Source of the DNA: an uncultured Lachnospiraceae bacterium
Lineage (GTDB): Bacteria; Bacillota; Clostridia; Lachnospirales; Lachnospiraceae
Length of the DNA stretch: 42,711 nt
Direction: 5' to 3'
Assembly: GCA_947624815.1 (NCBI GenBank)
Contig: CANQME010000012.1
Coordinates: forward strand, 1-42,711
The notes beneath the pieces are model-generated. The model did not search any database, had not been told where the DNA came from, and worked only from the letters and a program-made list of their open reading frames with translations. The first letter of the stretch is position 1. Every line of letters starts with the position of its first letter. Positions 36,125 to 42,221 of this stretch are shown piece by piece. Made by a program: the position numbers and the translations under genes.

Positions 36125-36168
36125 AAAATGTAATGCAGTTAAAAATGGTAATTTTGCTGGATAGTTAA
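36121..36168 (+). pseudogene. abiEii: Truncated abiEii toxin start
   Basis: The frame begins MKNVMQLK in the expected ATGA overlap with abiEi, which is how clostridial AbiEii proteins start, then shifts to unrelated residues and ends at TAA 36166 after 15 codons. The body of the nucleotidyltransferase is gone; I find no later piece of it. The following 36169-36348 shows nothing I can name. Confidence 0.7.
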
Positions 36169-36348
36169 AATCGCTTGATTATGTTAGTTCTGTACACAAT
36201 GGGCAATGAAGCTGTCCAACCGGAACAGGAGAAAACAGTTGTCGCGCCTGATTGTCACGTTGCGTAAGAATTACAAGATCTGGCTGGGCAATGGAAGACT
36301 GCCGGCTTGGGGATCTTTTTGATGAGGATGGAAAATGAAAATAAGAGA

Positions 36349-36377
36349 TTGACTTATCTATCCGCAGCGCATATAAT
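36349..36377 (+). promoter_or_regulatory. Strong sigma-A promoter of the type III antitoxin RNA
   Basis: TTGACT (36349-36354), 17 bases, TATAAT (36372-36377). The predicted transcript start, about 7 bases later, falls at the first base of the first antitoxin repeat (36384), as expected for this class of locus. Confidence 0.85.
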
Positions 36378-36383
36378 AAGAGT

Positions 36384-36491
36384 GTGGGTGTATCTCAGCC
36401 CTAAATGAGAAAATATTACGTGGGCTTCTCTTGGCCCAAATCAAGACAGTTACAAGTGAGTGTTTCGCCACTCCAAACGCGGATGCAGCAG
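36384..36491 (+). ncRNA. Type III antitoxin RNA: three tandem ~36-nt pseudoknot repeats
   Basis: Three diverged units start with GTGGG/GTGGG/GTGAG at 36384, 36420 and 36456. Each can form an H-type pseudoknot with pairs at matching offsets. Unit 1: GGGT/GCCC stem, loop TCTCA (36393-36397) with TGAGA (36406-36410). Unit 2: TGGGC/GCCCA stem, loop TCTTG (36429-36433) with CAAGA (36442-36446). Unit 3: GAGTG/CACTC stem, loop TTCGC (36464-36468) with GCGGA (36479-36483, one G-U). Sequence changes while pairing is kept. The unit length and design match ToxI/AntiQ antitoxins, which are cut into single pseudoknots by their own toxin and wrap around it. Confidence 0.85.
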
Positions 36492-36519
36492 CGGAGGCAA
36501 GATCATCTTACCTCCGCTG
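36489..36519 (+). terminator. Attenuating terminator between antitoxin RNA and toxin
   Basis: Arms CAGCGGAGG (36489-36497) and CCTCCGCTG (36511-36519) pair perfectly over 9 bp, with a smaller inner AAGA/TCTT pairing. Only a short T run (TTT) follows, so it should leak. Type III loci use such a leaky terminator to keep antitoxin RNA in excess of toxin message. Confidence 0.8.
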
Positions 36520-36537
36520 TTTCACAGGGAGACAGAA

Positions 36538-37023
36538 ATGGATAACATCAAACTCTATGAGATCTCTCCGGCCTATATTGATTATCTTGTCCCTTATGTT
36601 TCCCATCTTTTCCAGAATAAACAGGCCGGGCAGCAGAATGAACGAAAATACATAGGTGTTGTATTGTCTGTTAATGACATGGACTATTTTGCACCCCTGT
36701 CTTCCTTTAAGGAGAAGCATCGGAGGATGCAGACGGGACTCGATTTCATTAAGATTAGAAATTATGCGGTTATCAACCTTAACAACATGTTTCCCGTTCC
36801 TGAGGGACAGTATAGTTACGTAGATATTTCCCAGGAAAGAAATCCTCATTATAAGTCTCTGTTGCTGGCAGAATACCGATATATCAAGTCCATCCAGGAG
36901 CGGATCAGGAAGAATGCTGCGACGCTCTATCACTTGAAAATCAGTGGACCGGAATCTGCTCTGACAAGAAGGTGTAATGATTTTGCAAAGCTGGAGACGT
37001 TATGCTTGAAGTATCACCGATAG
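36538..37023 (+). CDS. ToxN/AbiQ-like endoribonuclease toxin (type III TA)
   Basis: A 161-residue protein, close to the usual ~170 for ToxN/AbiQ. ATG 36538 has CAGGGAGA just upstream. The opening LYEISPAYIDYLVPYVSHLF, then RKYIGVVLSVNDMDYFAPLSSFKEKH (the family hallmark, 37-61) and later NLNNMFPVP and SLLLAEYRYIKS fit the toxin fold. These RNases cut mRNA and phage RNA at short A-rich sites and process their own antitoxin; they stop phage growth by abortive infection. The antitoxin repeats, promoter and terminator are all in place upstream, so the locus looks intact. Which subfamily (ToxIN, CptIN, TenpIN) is uncertain. Confidence 0.88.
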   Translation: MDNIKLYEISPAYIDYLVPYVSHLFQNKQAGQQNERKYIGVVLSVNDMDYFAPLSSFKEKHRRMQTGLDFIKIRNYAVINLNNMFPVPEGQYSYVDISQERNPHYKSLLLAEYRYIKSIQERIRKNAATLYHLKISGPESALTRRCNDFAKLETLCLKYHR

Positions 37024-37137
37024 TGTACTGCACATCTAAAAAAGCGATAACTTAGTATGTTATGTGGGTACGGACAGCAGTGCAGATGTACATTTTGCGG
37101 ACAGGGAAGTTAGACTGTCGGATTTTGATGATGAATG

Positions 37138-37204
37138 GAAAGTGTAGAGAGGTACTGTTATAGTACCAGAAAGAAAAAAGCCTGTCAGATCACACACTGA
37201 GCAT
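37138..37204 (+). repeat. Direct repeat copy B (67 bp)
   Basis: Near-identical to 34221-34286. It contains a small perfect palindrome, GGTACT (37151-37156) with AGTACC (37162-37167), and runs into the complete hairpin described next. The two copies flank 2.9 kb holding the integrase-like, IS, AbiE and ToxN-like parts. Confidence 0.8.
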
Positions 37205-37218
37205 GTGATCCAACAGGC
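37180..37218 (-). terminator. Terminator-like hairpin, stronger on the minus strand
   Basis: GCCTGT-CA-GATCAC (37180-37193) pairs with GTGATC-CA-ACAGGC (37205-37218), apart from a 2x2 internal loop. A run of six A lies just before it, giving a U6 tract for minus-strand transcripts; the plus-strand side has only CTTTG. GTGATCCAACAGGC recurs in the terminator at 39746-39795. Confidence 0.6.
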
Positions 37219-37223
37219 CTTTG

Positions 37224-37628
37224 ATGAGGATGGAATATGTGTTCATCCCCCTTGACGTTTACCGCAAAAAGCTTCATAATAAAGCTATAGAAACGGAACT
37301 GGAGGCATGGCTGGGCTTCCTGGCGTTCGACGATCTGGAACGGATCTGGGAGATCAGCCGGTATGACACTGTATTCGGGGAGATGTACCACGAACTTTCG
37401 GAATTTCGGAGGAAGCCAGGGGAGGTGCTGGGGATGTTTTCGGAGGCATTGATACAGTTAGACCAGAATGATGCGAAATACTACGCAGAGACGTTAAGGA
37501 AGAAGACGGAAGCGTTGGAGGCGATGCTTCAGTCGAAGGATGCTGAGATTGCCGGACTGCGCAGGAGCAAGGATGACGAGATCGCCGAGTTGCAGAAGAG
37601 AATTAAACAGTTGGAGAGCAGGCGGTAA
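37224..37628 (+). pseudogene. 3' fragment of an Rpn-family (PD-(D/E)XK) nuclease/transposase-like gene
   Basis: About 134 residues matching only the C-terminal part of Rpn/PDDEXK transposase-like proteins: VFIPLDVYRKKLHNKAIETELEAWLGFLAFDD, then an Ala/Glu-rich region and a coiled-coil tail with repeated SKDAEIAGLRR / SKDDEIAELQK. The nuclease domain that should come first is absent and the frame begins just after a hairpin with no ribosome site. I take it as a truncated remnant; the coiled-coil tail alone might still be made if a promoter reads through. Confidence 0.7.
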
Positions 37629-37646
37629 CGGCCTGCAAAGAAATCC

Positions 37647-37659
37647 TTTACAATGTAAA
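37647..37659. promoter_or_regulatory. 13-bp palindrome before the protease operon
   Basis: TTTACA-A-TGTAAA, a perfect inverted repeat six bases upstream of the GAGGAGGG ribosome site. It could be an operator or overlap a -10 box (TACAAT). Regulator unknown. Confidence 0.4.
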
Positions 37660-37678
37660 CCTACGAGGAGGGCTCACA

Positions 37679-38518
37679 ATGGTTGTATCAACAGGTAATG
37701 ATGATTTTCTTACATTTCAACGCCAAACCCTCGACAAGTCGCCGCAGGATGTTCGGGCGTACTGGACGCCGGAGCGAAAGAAGACGGCGATTCCTGCAAG
37801 CAGAGCCGGTACGGGAGTGAATCTGCCGGATGGATCTGATGCGCCACTACAGGATGGCGCCAACGCCGCGCCTGCGTCCGATCCCAGGCAGGCAGATCTG
37901 AGCCAAATGCCATTTATCACGGGAGGTAAGCTGTTCTTCACCCTGGACGGCGTGGACTACGTTGCAAGCGGGAATATCTTTATGAAAAACAACTTGCTTC
38001 TGACAGCAGCGCATTGCGTTCAGGATGACACTACAGGTCACCTCGCTGAAAACTTCGTATTCGAGCGGTGCTACACGGGAGAGTTGTCCACGGAGGATTT
38101 CACGTTCAGAACTGTCGCGCTCAAAGAGAACTGGTACACCGAAAAGGACAACAGATGGGACTACGCCATCGCGATTTTGAACCGTGCTTCCACGGTTGAA
38201 AAGCCGCTGCAATATCGGATCGAGAACCTTCTCGGCAGAACGGTGACGGCATTGGGCTACCCCACGGATATTTTCGACGGTGCTCAGATGATGTACATAA
38301 CCGGCACGGTCAGCGAGCGGGCAGATTCGTGGATGATCCGCGGCGGCAAGCTGGCGAACGGTGCTTCCGGCGGCGCGTGGGTACTGGAAGATGGCGAAAC
38401 GGTGGTCGGGCTCAATTCCTTCGGCGGAACGACTGCCAAAGGCGGGGCCTACATGGGTTCGCCCAAATTCGATGCGGAATTCGACAAACTATATAATTAC
38501 GTTCTGACACTCATATAG
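37679..38518 (+). CDS. Trypsin-like serine protease A, no signal peptide
   Basis: A 279-residue chymotrypsin-fold protease. The triad is His112 in LLTAAHC, Asp161 in WDYAIAIL and Ser230 in NGASGGAW. An N-terminal segment SPQDVRAYWTPERKK (21-35) resembles the YWTPER propeptide motif of secreted bacterial and fungal trypsins, but the first residues are polar and no signal peptide or membrane helix is visible, so it should stay in the cytosol or leave by another route. A Pro/Ala/Gly/Asp linker (40-75) joins the parts. ATG 37679 follows GAGGAGGG. It is the first of two tandem paralogues. Confidence 0.88.
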   Translation: MVVSTGNDDFLTFQRQTLDKSPQDVRAYWTPERKKTAIPASRAGTGVNLPDGSDAPLQDGANAAPASDPRQADLSQMPFITGGKLFFTLDGVDYVASGNIFMKNNLLLTAAHCVQDDTTGHLAENFVFERCYTGELSTEDFTFRTVALKENWYTEKDNRWDYAIAILNRASTVEKPLQYRIENLLGRTVTALGYPTDIFDGAQMMYITGTVSERADSWMIRGGKLANGASGGAWVLEDGETVVGLNSFGGTTAKGGAYMGSPKFDAEFDKLYNYVLTLI

Positions 38519-38528
38519 GGGGACGCAG

Positions 38529-39359
38529 ATGAATAACAACCCAAACGGCGGGCGGTTTATGCCGATGCAACTGGGCAGCATTGGCAATTCGCCCTATGAC
38601 ATCCGTGAATATTGGACGCCCGAACGGAAGAAGGCGGCGACTCCGGTTATAGGCGGCGCGCCTATTTCACAGGGAATGCCCGGTGCGGACAATGCACCGC
38701 CGCCTCCGCCGCCAACCGATCCGGCACAGGCGAATCTCGCCGAAATGCCGTTCACCACAGGCGGGAAGCTGTTCTATTCCATGAACGGCAAGGACTTCGT
38801 CGCGAGCGGCAACATTTTTATGAAGAACAATATGCTTCTGACGGCAGCTCACTGCATCCAGGATAAGGATTCCGGCAGTATCGGCGAGAATTATGTTTTT
38901 GAACTTGACTATACAGGGGAGCTTTCGTCCGAGGATTTTACATTCAAAACCATAGCTTTACGCGAAAACTGGTATCAGACCAAGAATGAGAAATACGATT
39001 ACGCCATCGCGATTCTGGACAAGCCGTCCAAAATCGCAACGCCCCTTCGCTACACCACCGACACCCAGATTCGGGACAAGCAGATCACCTCGATGGGTTA
39101 TCCGACCGCATATTTTGACGGTGCGCAGATGATGTTTGTTAAGGGCCTTGTGGTACCGATTTACGGGCATTGGGCGATGTTCGGAAGTAAGATGGGAGCG
39201 GGTGCATCAGGCGGCGCGTGGGTACTCGACGACAACGTGACGGCTGTTGGACTGAACGCCTACGTTTCCGTATCCGGAAAGGAAATCCTATATTCCGGCT
39301 CACCGCTGTTTGATGCAGAGTTTGACAGTCTGTATCAGTATGCGCTCACACTGATGTGA
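38529..39359 (+). CDS. Trypsin-like serine protease B, paralogue of A
   Basis: A 276-residue protease with the triad His108 (LLTAAHC), Asp157 (YDYAIAIL) and Ser227 (GASGGAW). It repeats the layout of protease A: SPYDIREYWTPERKK (21-35), then a Pro-rich linker with a run of seven Pro broken only near its end, then the catalytic domain. No signal peptide. It starts 10 bases after protease A, so the pair arose by tandem duplication and is co-translated. Substrate pockets could differ: the stretches before the Ser (KLANGASGG versus KMGAGASGG) and after it have diverged. Confidence 0.88.
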   Translation: MNNNPNGGRFMPMQLGSIGNSPYDIREYWTPERKKAATPVIGGAPISQGMPGADNAPPPPPPTDPAQANLAEMPFTTGGKLFYSMNGKDFVASGNIFMKNNMLLTAAHCIQDKDSGSIGENYVFELDYTGELSSEDFTFKTIALRENWYQTKNEKYDYAIAILDKPSKIATPLRYTTDTQIRDKQITSMGYPTAYFDGAQMMFVKGLVVPIYGHWAMFGSKMGAGASGGAWVLDDNVTAVGLNAYVSVSGKEILYSGSPLFDAEFDSLYQYALTLM

Positions 39360-39372
39360 CAGGAGGCAGAAA

Positions 39373-39735
39373 ATGAATACATTACGATACTTGAAACTCC
39401 AAAACGACGGAGCGTTTGTTGCCCAGATCGTTATTGAATACCGCGAGCGCCATACCGATGGGCAGGGGAACGTCAGCTTTGCCGGAGAATGGAAAAGCTG
39501 GTACACGCCCGGGTACCGGGACATTTTACAGTATGCCGAGCGCTCGGTAGATCTGGCGAAGGATTCCAACATTCCGAATGGCTCGCAGGTGCGTCTTCAC
39601 GTTTATGTTGCGGCAGGATACAGCAATCCGTCCGTCCAGCAGTACATCTACGATGAGAACAGCGGCGCGCAGGCGGTATATGAGATCAGCGGCACGACTC
39701 TGAATAACTATTTGAAGCTTGTTTCTTACGGTTAA
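39373..39735 (+). CDS. Small beta-rich partner protein of the protease operon
   Basis: A 120-residue protein, beta-rich by eye: YLKLQNDGAFVAQIVIEYRE, an exposed WKSWYTPGYRD loop, GSQVRLHVYVAAGYSNPS and a closing AVYEISGTTLNNYLKL. The alternating hydrophobic pattern resembles small lectin- or pore-former-like beta sandwiches, but I cannot name a family. ATG 39373 follows AGGAGG and the gene shares the protease operon, ending at the terminator 39746. It may be a substrate, inhibitor or delivery partner of the proteases. Confidence 0.6.
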   Translation: MNTLRYLKLQNDGAFVAQIVIEYRERHTDGQGNVSFAGEWKSWYTPGYRDILQYAERSVDLAKDSNIPNGSQVRLHVYVAAGYSNPSVQQYIYDENSGAQAVYEISGTTLNNYLKLVSYG

Positions 39736-39745
39736 AGTATTAGGC

Positions 39746-39795
39746 GCCTGTTGGATTGCGATTTGAACATTGTGATCCAACAGGCTTTTCTTTTT
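39746..39795 (+). terminator. Rho-independent terminator of the protease operon
   Basis: GCCTGTTGGAT (39746-39756) and ATCCAACAGGC (39775-39785) pair perfectly over 11 bp, followed by TTTTCTTTTT. It ends the protease operon 11 bases after the last stop codon and isolates the AAA-ATPase gene. Confidence 0.9.
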
Positions 39796-39801
39796 ATCCC
39801 C

Positions 39802-39846
39802 TTGCGGTTTCGCGGCATTTCCGATATACTGAAAATAGAGTTTGTG
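39802..39846 (+). promoter_or_regulatory. Probable promoter and leader of the AAA-ATPase gene
   Basis: TTGCGG (39802-39807), 17 bases and TATACT (39825-39830) form a weak promoter. The block from 39813 on is conserved in the remnant at 34468-34500, which supports it as a real upstream region of this gene family. Confidence 0.5.
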
Positions 39847-39895
39847 TGGGCGTATGAGAGGTCTGGTCATGTCTGGACGAAAAGGGGGACAAACT

Positions 39896-41590
39896 ATGGT
39901 GAAGGTGAAGAGACCGCTGCCTATCGGGACGGAGTTTTTTGATGAACTAAGGAAAAAAGAGTATTACTATGTGGATAAGTCCAGGCTGATCGCGGAACTT
40001 CTGCGTAGTCCAACCAAGGTAACGCTGTTCACGCGGCCTCGGCGGTTTGGAAAGACGCTGGCGATGACGACGTTAAAATGCTTCTTTGAGATCGGAACGG
40101 ATCCGTCGCTCTTTGAAGGACTGGCGATCTCACGGGAGAGGGAGTTGTGTGAGCGGCACATGGGGAAGTACCCGGTGGTGTTCGTAACGCTGAAAGACGT
40201 GGACGCGGCCAGCTTCACCAGGGCCAGGGAGCAGATGGGAAGCGTGATCGCGGAAGCGGCTGACCGACTGAGTTTTCTGGAGAGAAGCGAGAATCTTGAG
40301 GAAAGGGATAAAGAGAAATTCCGCGCACTTCGGCATTACAGCATGTCGAAGCAGGCGATGACGGACAGTCTGTGGACGCTTTGCCATCTTTTGGAGAAGC
40401 ACTATGGCCGCAAAACGGTCCTGCTGATCGACGAGTACGACGTGCCGCTGCAGAAGGCATTCTATCATCATTACTATGATGAGATGGAGCAGCTGATCCG
40501 CAGCATGTTCAGCCAGGTGCTGAAGACGAACGAAAGTCTTGAGTTTGCAGTGCTGACCGGGTGTTTGCGGATCTCGAAGGAGAGTATCTTCACTGGGATG
40601 AATAACCTGCATGTGCTGACGGTTGCAGATCCGCGGTTCAGCGGTTATTTCGGATTCACCGACTGCGAGGTCAGACATTTTTTGGAATATTACGGCATGC
40701 CGGACGCATGGGATGAGGTTCGCGAGTGGTATGATGGATACCGGTTCGGGGATCAGGATATCTACTGCCCGTGGGACGTCATCAACTATATGGATCTTCT
40801 TCTGGCGGATCCGCAGGCCCCGCCTCAGAATTTCTGGGCGAATTCCAGCAGCAACGACGCGGTACGGGAATTTGTGCGGCGGATGGACGCCGGTTCGGCC
40901 CGCCGGGAGCTGCAGGTGCTGGCAGACGGCGGTACGGTGAAGAAGCGGATCCATCAGGAGCTGACGTACCGGGAGATGTATACGACGGTGGAGAACCTGT
41001 GGAGCCTGCTCTACATGACCGGATACCTGACAAGTGCCGGGAAAGCGGATGAGGACGGGATACCGCTGACCATCCCGAACCGGGAGATCCGTGCGATCTT
41101 CGCGGACCAGATCATGGAACTGTTCCGGGAAGAGACGCGGAATGACGGAGAATCGCTGAAGGAACTGTGCGATGCATTCGCGGCCGGAGATGCTGCCGGG
41201 GTGGAGAAGGCGTTCGGCGGCTACCTGCGGCGGGCGATCAGCGTCCGTGACACGTCGGTACGGAAGGCGCGGAAGGAGAGCTTCTATCACGGAATCCTGA
41301 TGGGGCTTCTGGCGTACAAGGCGGACTGGATCGTGACCAGTAACCGGGAGAGCGGCGAGGGCTACAGCGACATCCTGGTAGAGGCCGAGGACAGCAGCCT
41401 CGGGATTGTCATCGTGATGAAGTACGCGGAGGACGGTAACCTGGAGTCTGCGTCGCGGGCGGCGCTTGCGCAGATCGAAACGAGGCACTATGATGAGGTA
41501 TTTGCAGACGAAGGCATTGAGAATGTGCTGAAATATGGGATCGCCTGCTACAAGAAGCGATGCCGGGTGGCGCTGGGGGATGGATGCTAA
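39896..41590 (+). CDS. AAA-ATPase / PD-(D/E)XK (DUF1703-type) protein with altered nuclease motif
   Basis: A 564-residue protein started from ATG 39896 behind AAAGGGGG. The N-terminal opening LPIGTEFFDELRKKEYYYVDKS, the P-loop RPRRFGKT (47-54) and Walker B VLLIDEYD (Asp179-Glu180) define an AAA-ATPase-like domain; the C-terminal part is a PD-(D/E)XK-type domain with SNRESGEGYSDI (Asp492) and IVIVMKYAED (Lys509). In relatives I know, the residue two before that Lys is Glu; here it is Val507 (GTG, one base from GAG), so nuclease activity may be lost. These families are abundant in Lachnospiraceae and Bacteroidetes; their role is unsettled, with links to mobile elements or defence. Confidence 0.85.
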   Translation: MVKVKRPLPIGTEFFDELRKKEYYYVDKSRLIAELLRSPTKVTLFTRPRRFGKTLAMTTLKCFFEIGTDPSLFEGLAISRERELCERHMGKYPVVFVTLKDVDAASFTRAREQMGSVIAEAADRLSFLERSENLEERDKEKFRALRHYSMSKQAMTDSLWTLCHLLEKHYGRKTVLLIDEYDVPLQKAFYHHYYDEMEQLIRSMFSQVLKTNESLEFAVLTGCLRISKESIFTGMNNLHVLTVADPRFSGYFGFTDCEVRHFLEYYGMPDAWDEVREWYDGYRFGDQDIYCPWDVINYMDLLLADPQAPPQNFWANSSSNDAVREFVRRMDAGSARRELQVLADGGTVKKRIHQELTYREMYTTVENLWSLLYMTGYLTSAGKADEDGIPLTIPNREIRAIFADQIMELFREETRNDGESLKELCDAFAAGDAAGVEKAFGGYLRRAISVRDTSVRKARKESFYHGILMGLLAYKADWIVTSNRESGEGYSDILVEAEDSSLGIVIVMKYAEDGNLESASRAALAQIETRHYDEVFADEGIENVLKYGIACYKKRCRVALGDGC

Positions 41591-41714
41591 TTGCTGATTG
41601 AAGGAGATGTACAGGGCAAGGGGCATCAGTGGGGCCGTTGCATTATGTCAGTATGTAAGCAAAGCACCAGTGACGCTTTGTTTGTATCACTCAAGGGGAC
41701 CATTTATCCGTTGA

Positions 41715-41769
41715 GAGGGAATATCCGAAATGAAGACATATAGCTTCAAAAATGGAAGCGTATTCCCTC
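41715..41769 (+). other. Nested inverted-repeat structure
   Basis: GAGGGAATA (41715-41723) pairs with TATTCCCTC (41761-41769), enclosing a smaller hairpin GCTTC (41743-41747) / GAAGC (41755-41759). There is no T run, so it is not a terminator. It sits just upstream of the XRE promoter in the 250-base gap 41591-41843 and could be an RNA structure, recombination site or second operator. Confidence 0.45.
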
Positions 41770-41777
41770 ATTAGTCT

Positions 41778-41815
41778 TCAAAACATTGACAAAATGAAAC
41801 GTTTTGACATATAAT
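41778..41815 (+). promoter_or_regulatory. Promoter and likely self-operator of the XRE regulator
   Basis: TTGACA (41786-41791), 18 bases, TATAAT (41810-41815). A perfect 7-bp inverted repeat, TCAAAAC (41778-41784) and GTTTTGA (41801-41807), straddles the -35 box, where a bound HTH dimer would block RNA polymerase. Confidence 0.75.
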
Positions 41816-41843
41816 AACAGAAAATGACCATGGAGGTGGCATA

Positions 41844-42218
41844 ATGGTTGATATTAATGTTGTAGTTGCCAACAACATCATGGATCAGATGAAAAATCAC
41901 AATGTAAAGCAGATTGAGTTGGCGAACGCGATTGGTGTGACAAAGCAGATTATGAGCAAAATGCTGAATGGCTCACGTATGATCAATATTGCGGAACTTC
42001 ATAGGATTGCGGACTATTTCCATGTCAAGGCGGATGATCTGATGAAACCATCTGTCACTCCCTCTGATACGAATGTTATAAGAGCGTTCATGGGGAAAGT
42101 AGGGTCAGAGGCAGCCAGGGAAGCTTTGCGGACGGCAGATGAACTTGCAGACATGATTATTTTTCATGCAAATATCAGGGAAAATGCAAGAATCATGTCC
42201 GAAACATGGGAGATGTAG
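41844..42218 (+). CDS. XRE-family transcriptional regulator
   Basis: A 124-residue protein. The helix-turn-helix is VKQIELANAIGVTKQIMSKMLNGSRMINIAELHRIADYF (about 19-57), followed by a short helical tail. ATG 41844 has TGGAGG upstream. It lies 3 bases before an ImmA/IrrE-type metallopeptidase gene; such pairs work like ImmR-ImmA of ICEBs1, where the peptidase cuts the repressor to switch on a mobile element or stress genes. Likely autoregulated through the inverted repeat at its promoter. Confidence 0.9.
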   Translation: MVDINVVVANNIMDQMKNHNVKQIELANAIGVTKQIMSKMLNGSRMINIAELHRIADYFHVKADDLMKPSVTPSDTNVIRAFMGKVGSEAAREALRTADELADMIIFHANIRENARIMSETWEM

Positions 42219-42221
42219 AGC

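Noticed and set aside
36169-36348. Possible leftover of the AbiEii toxin body
   Set aside because: I read all three plus frames and found no nucleotidyltransferase motif such as GGxxL or DxDxT-like wording.
36384-36491. Tandem repeats considered as a CRISPR fragment
   Set aside because: Units abut without spacers, diverge in sequence while keeping pairing, and lead into a ToxN-like gene; no cas genes are present.
40130-41626. A 498-codon open frame on the minus strand
   Set aside because: It lies opposite the AAA-ATPase gene, which has clear motifs and a ribosome site; the minus frame reads as His/Pro/Arg-rich noise, as expected from high-GC third positions.
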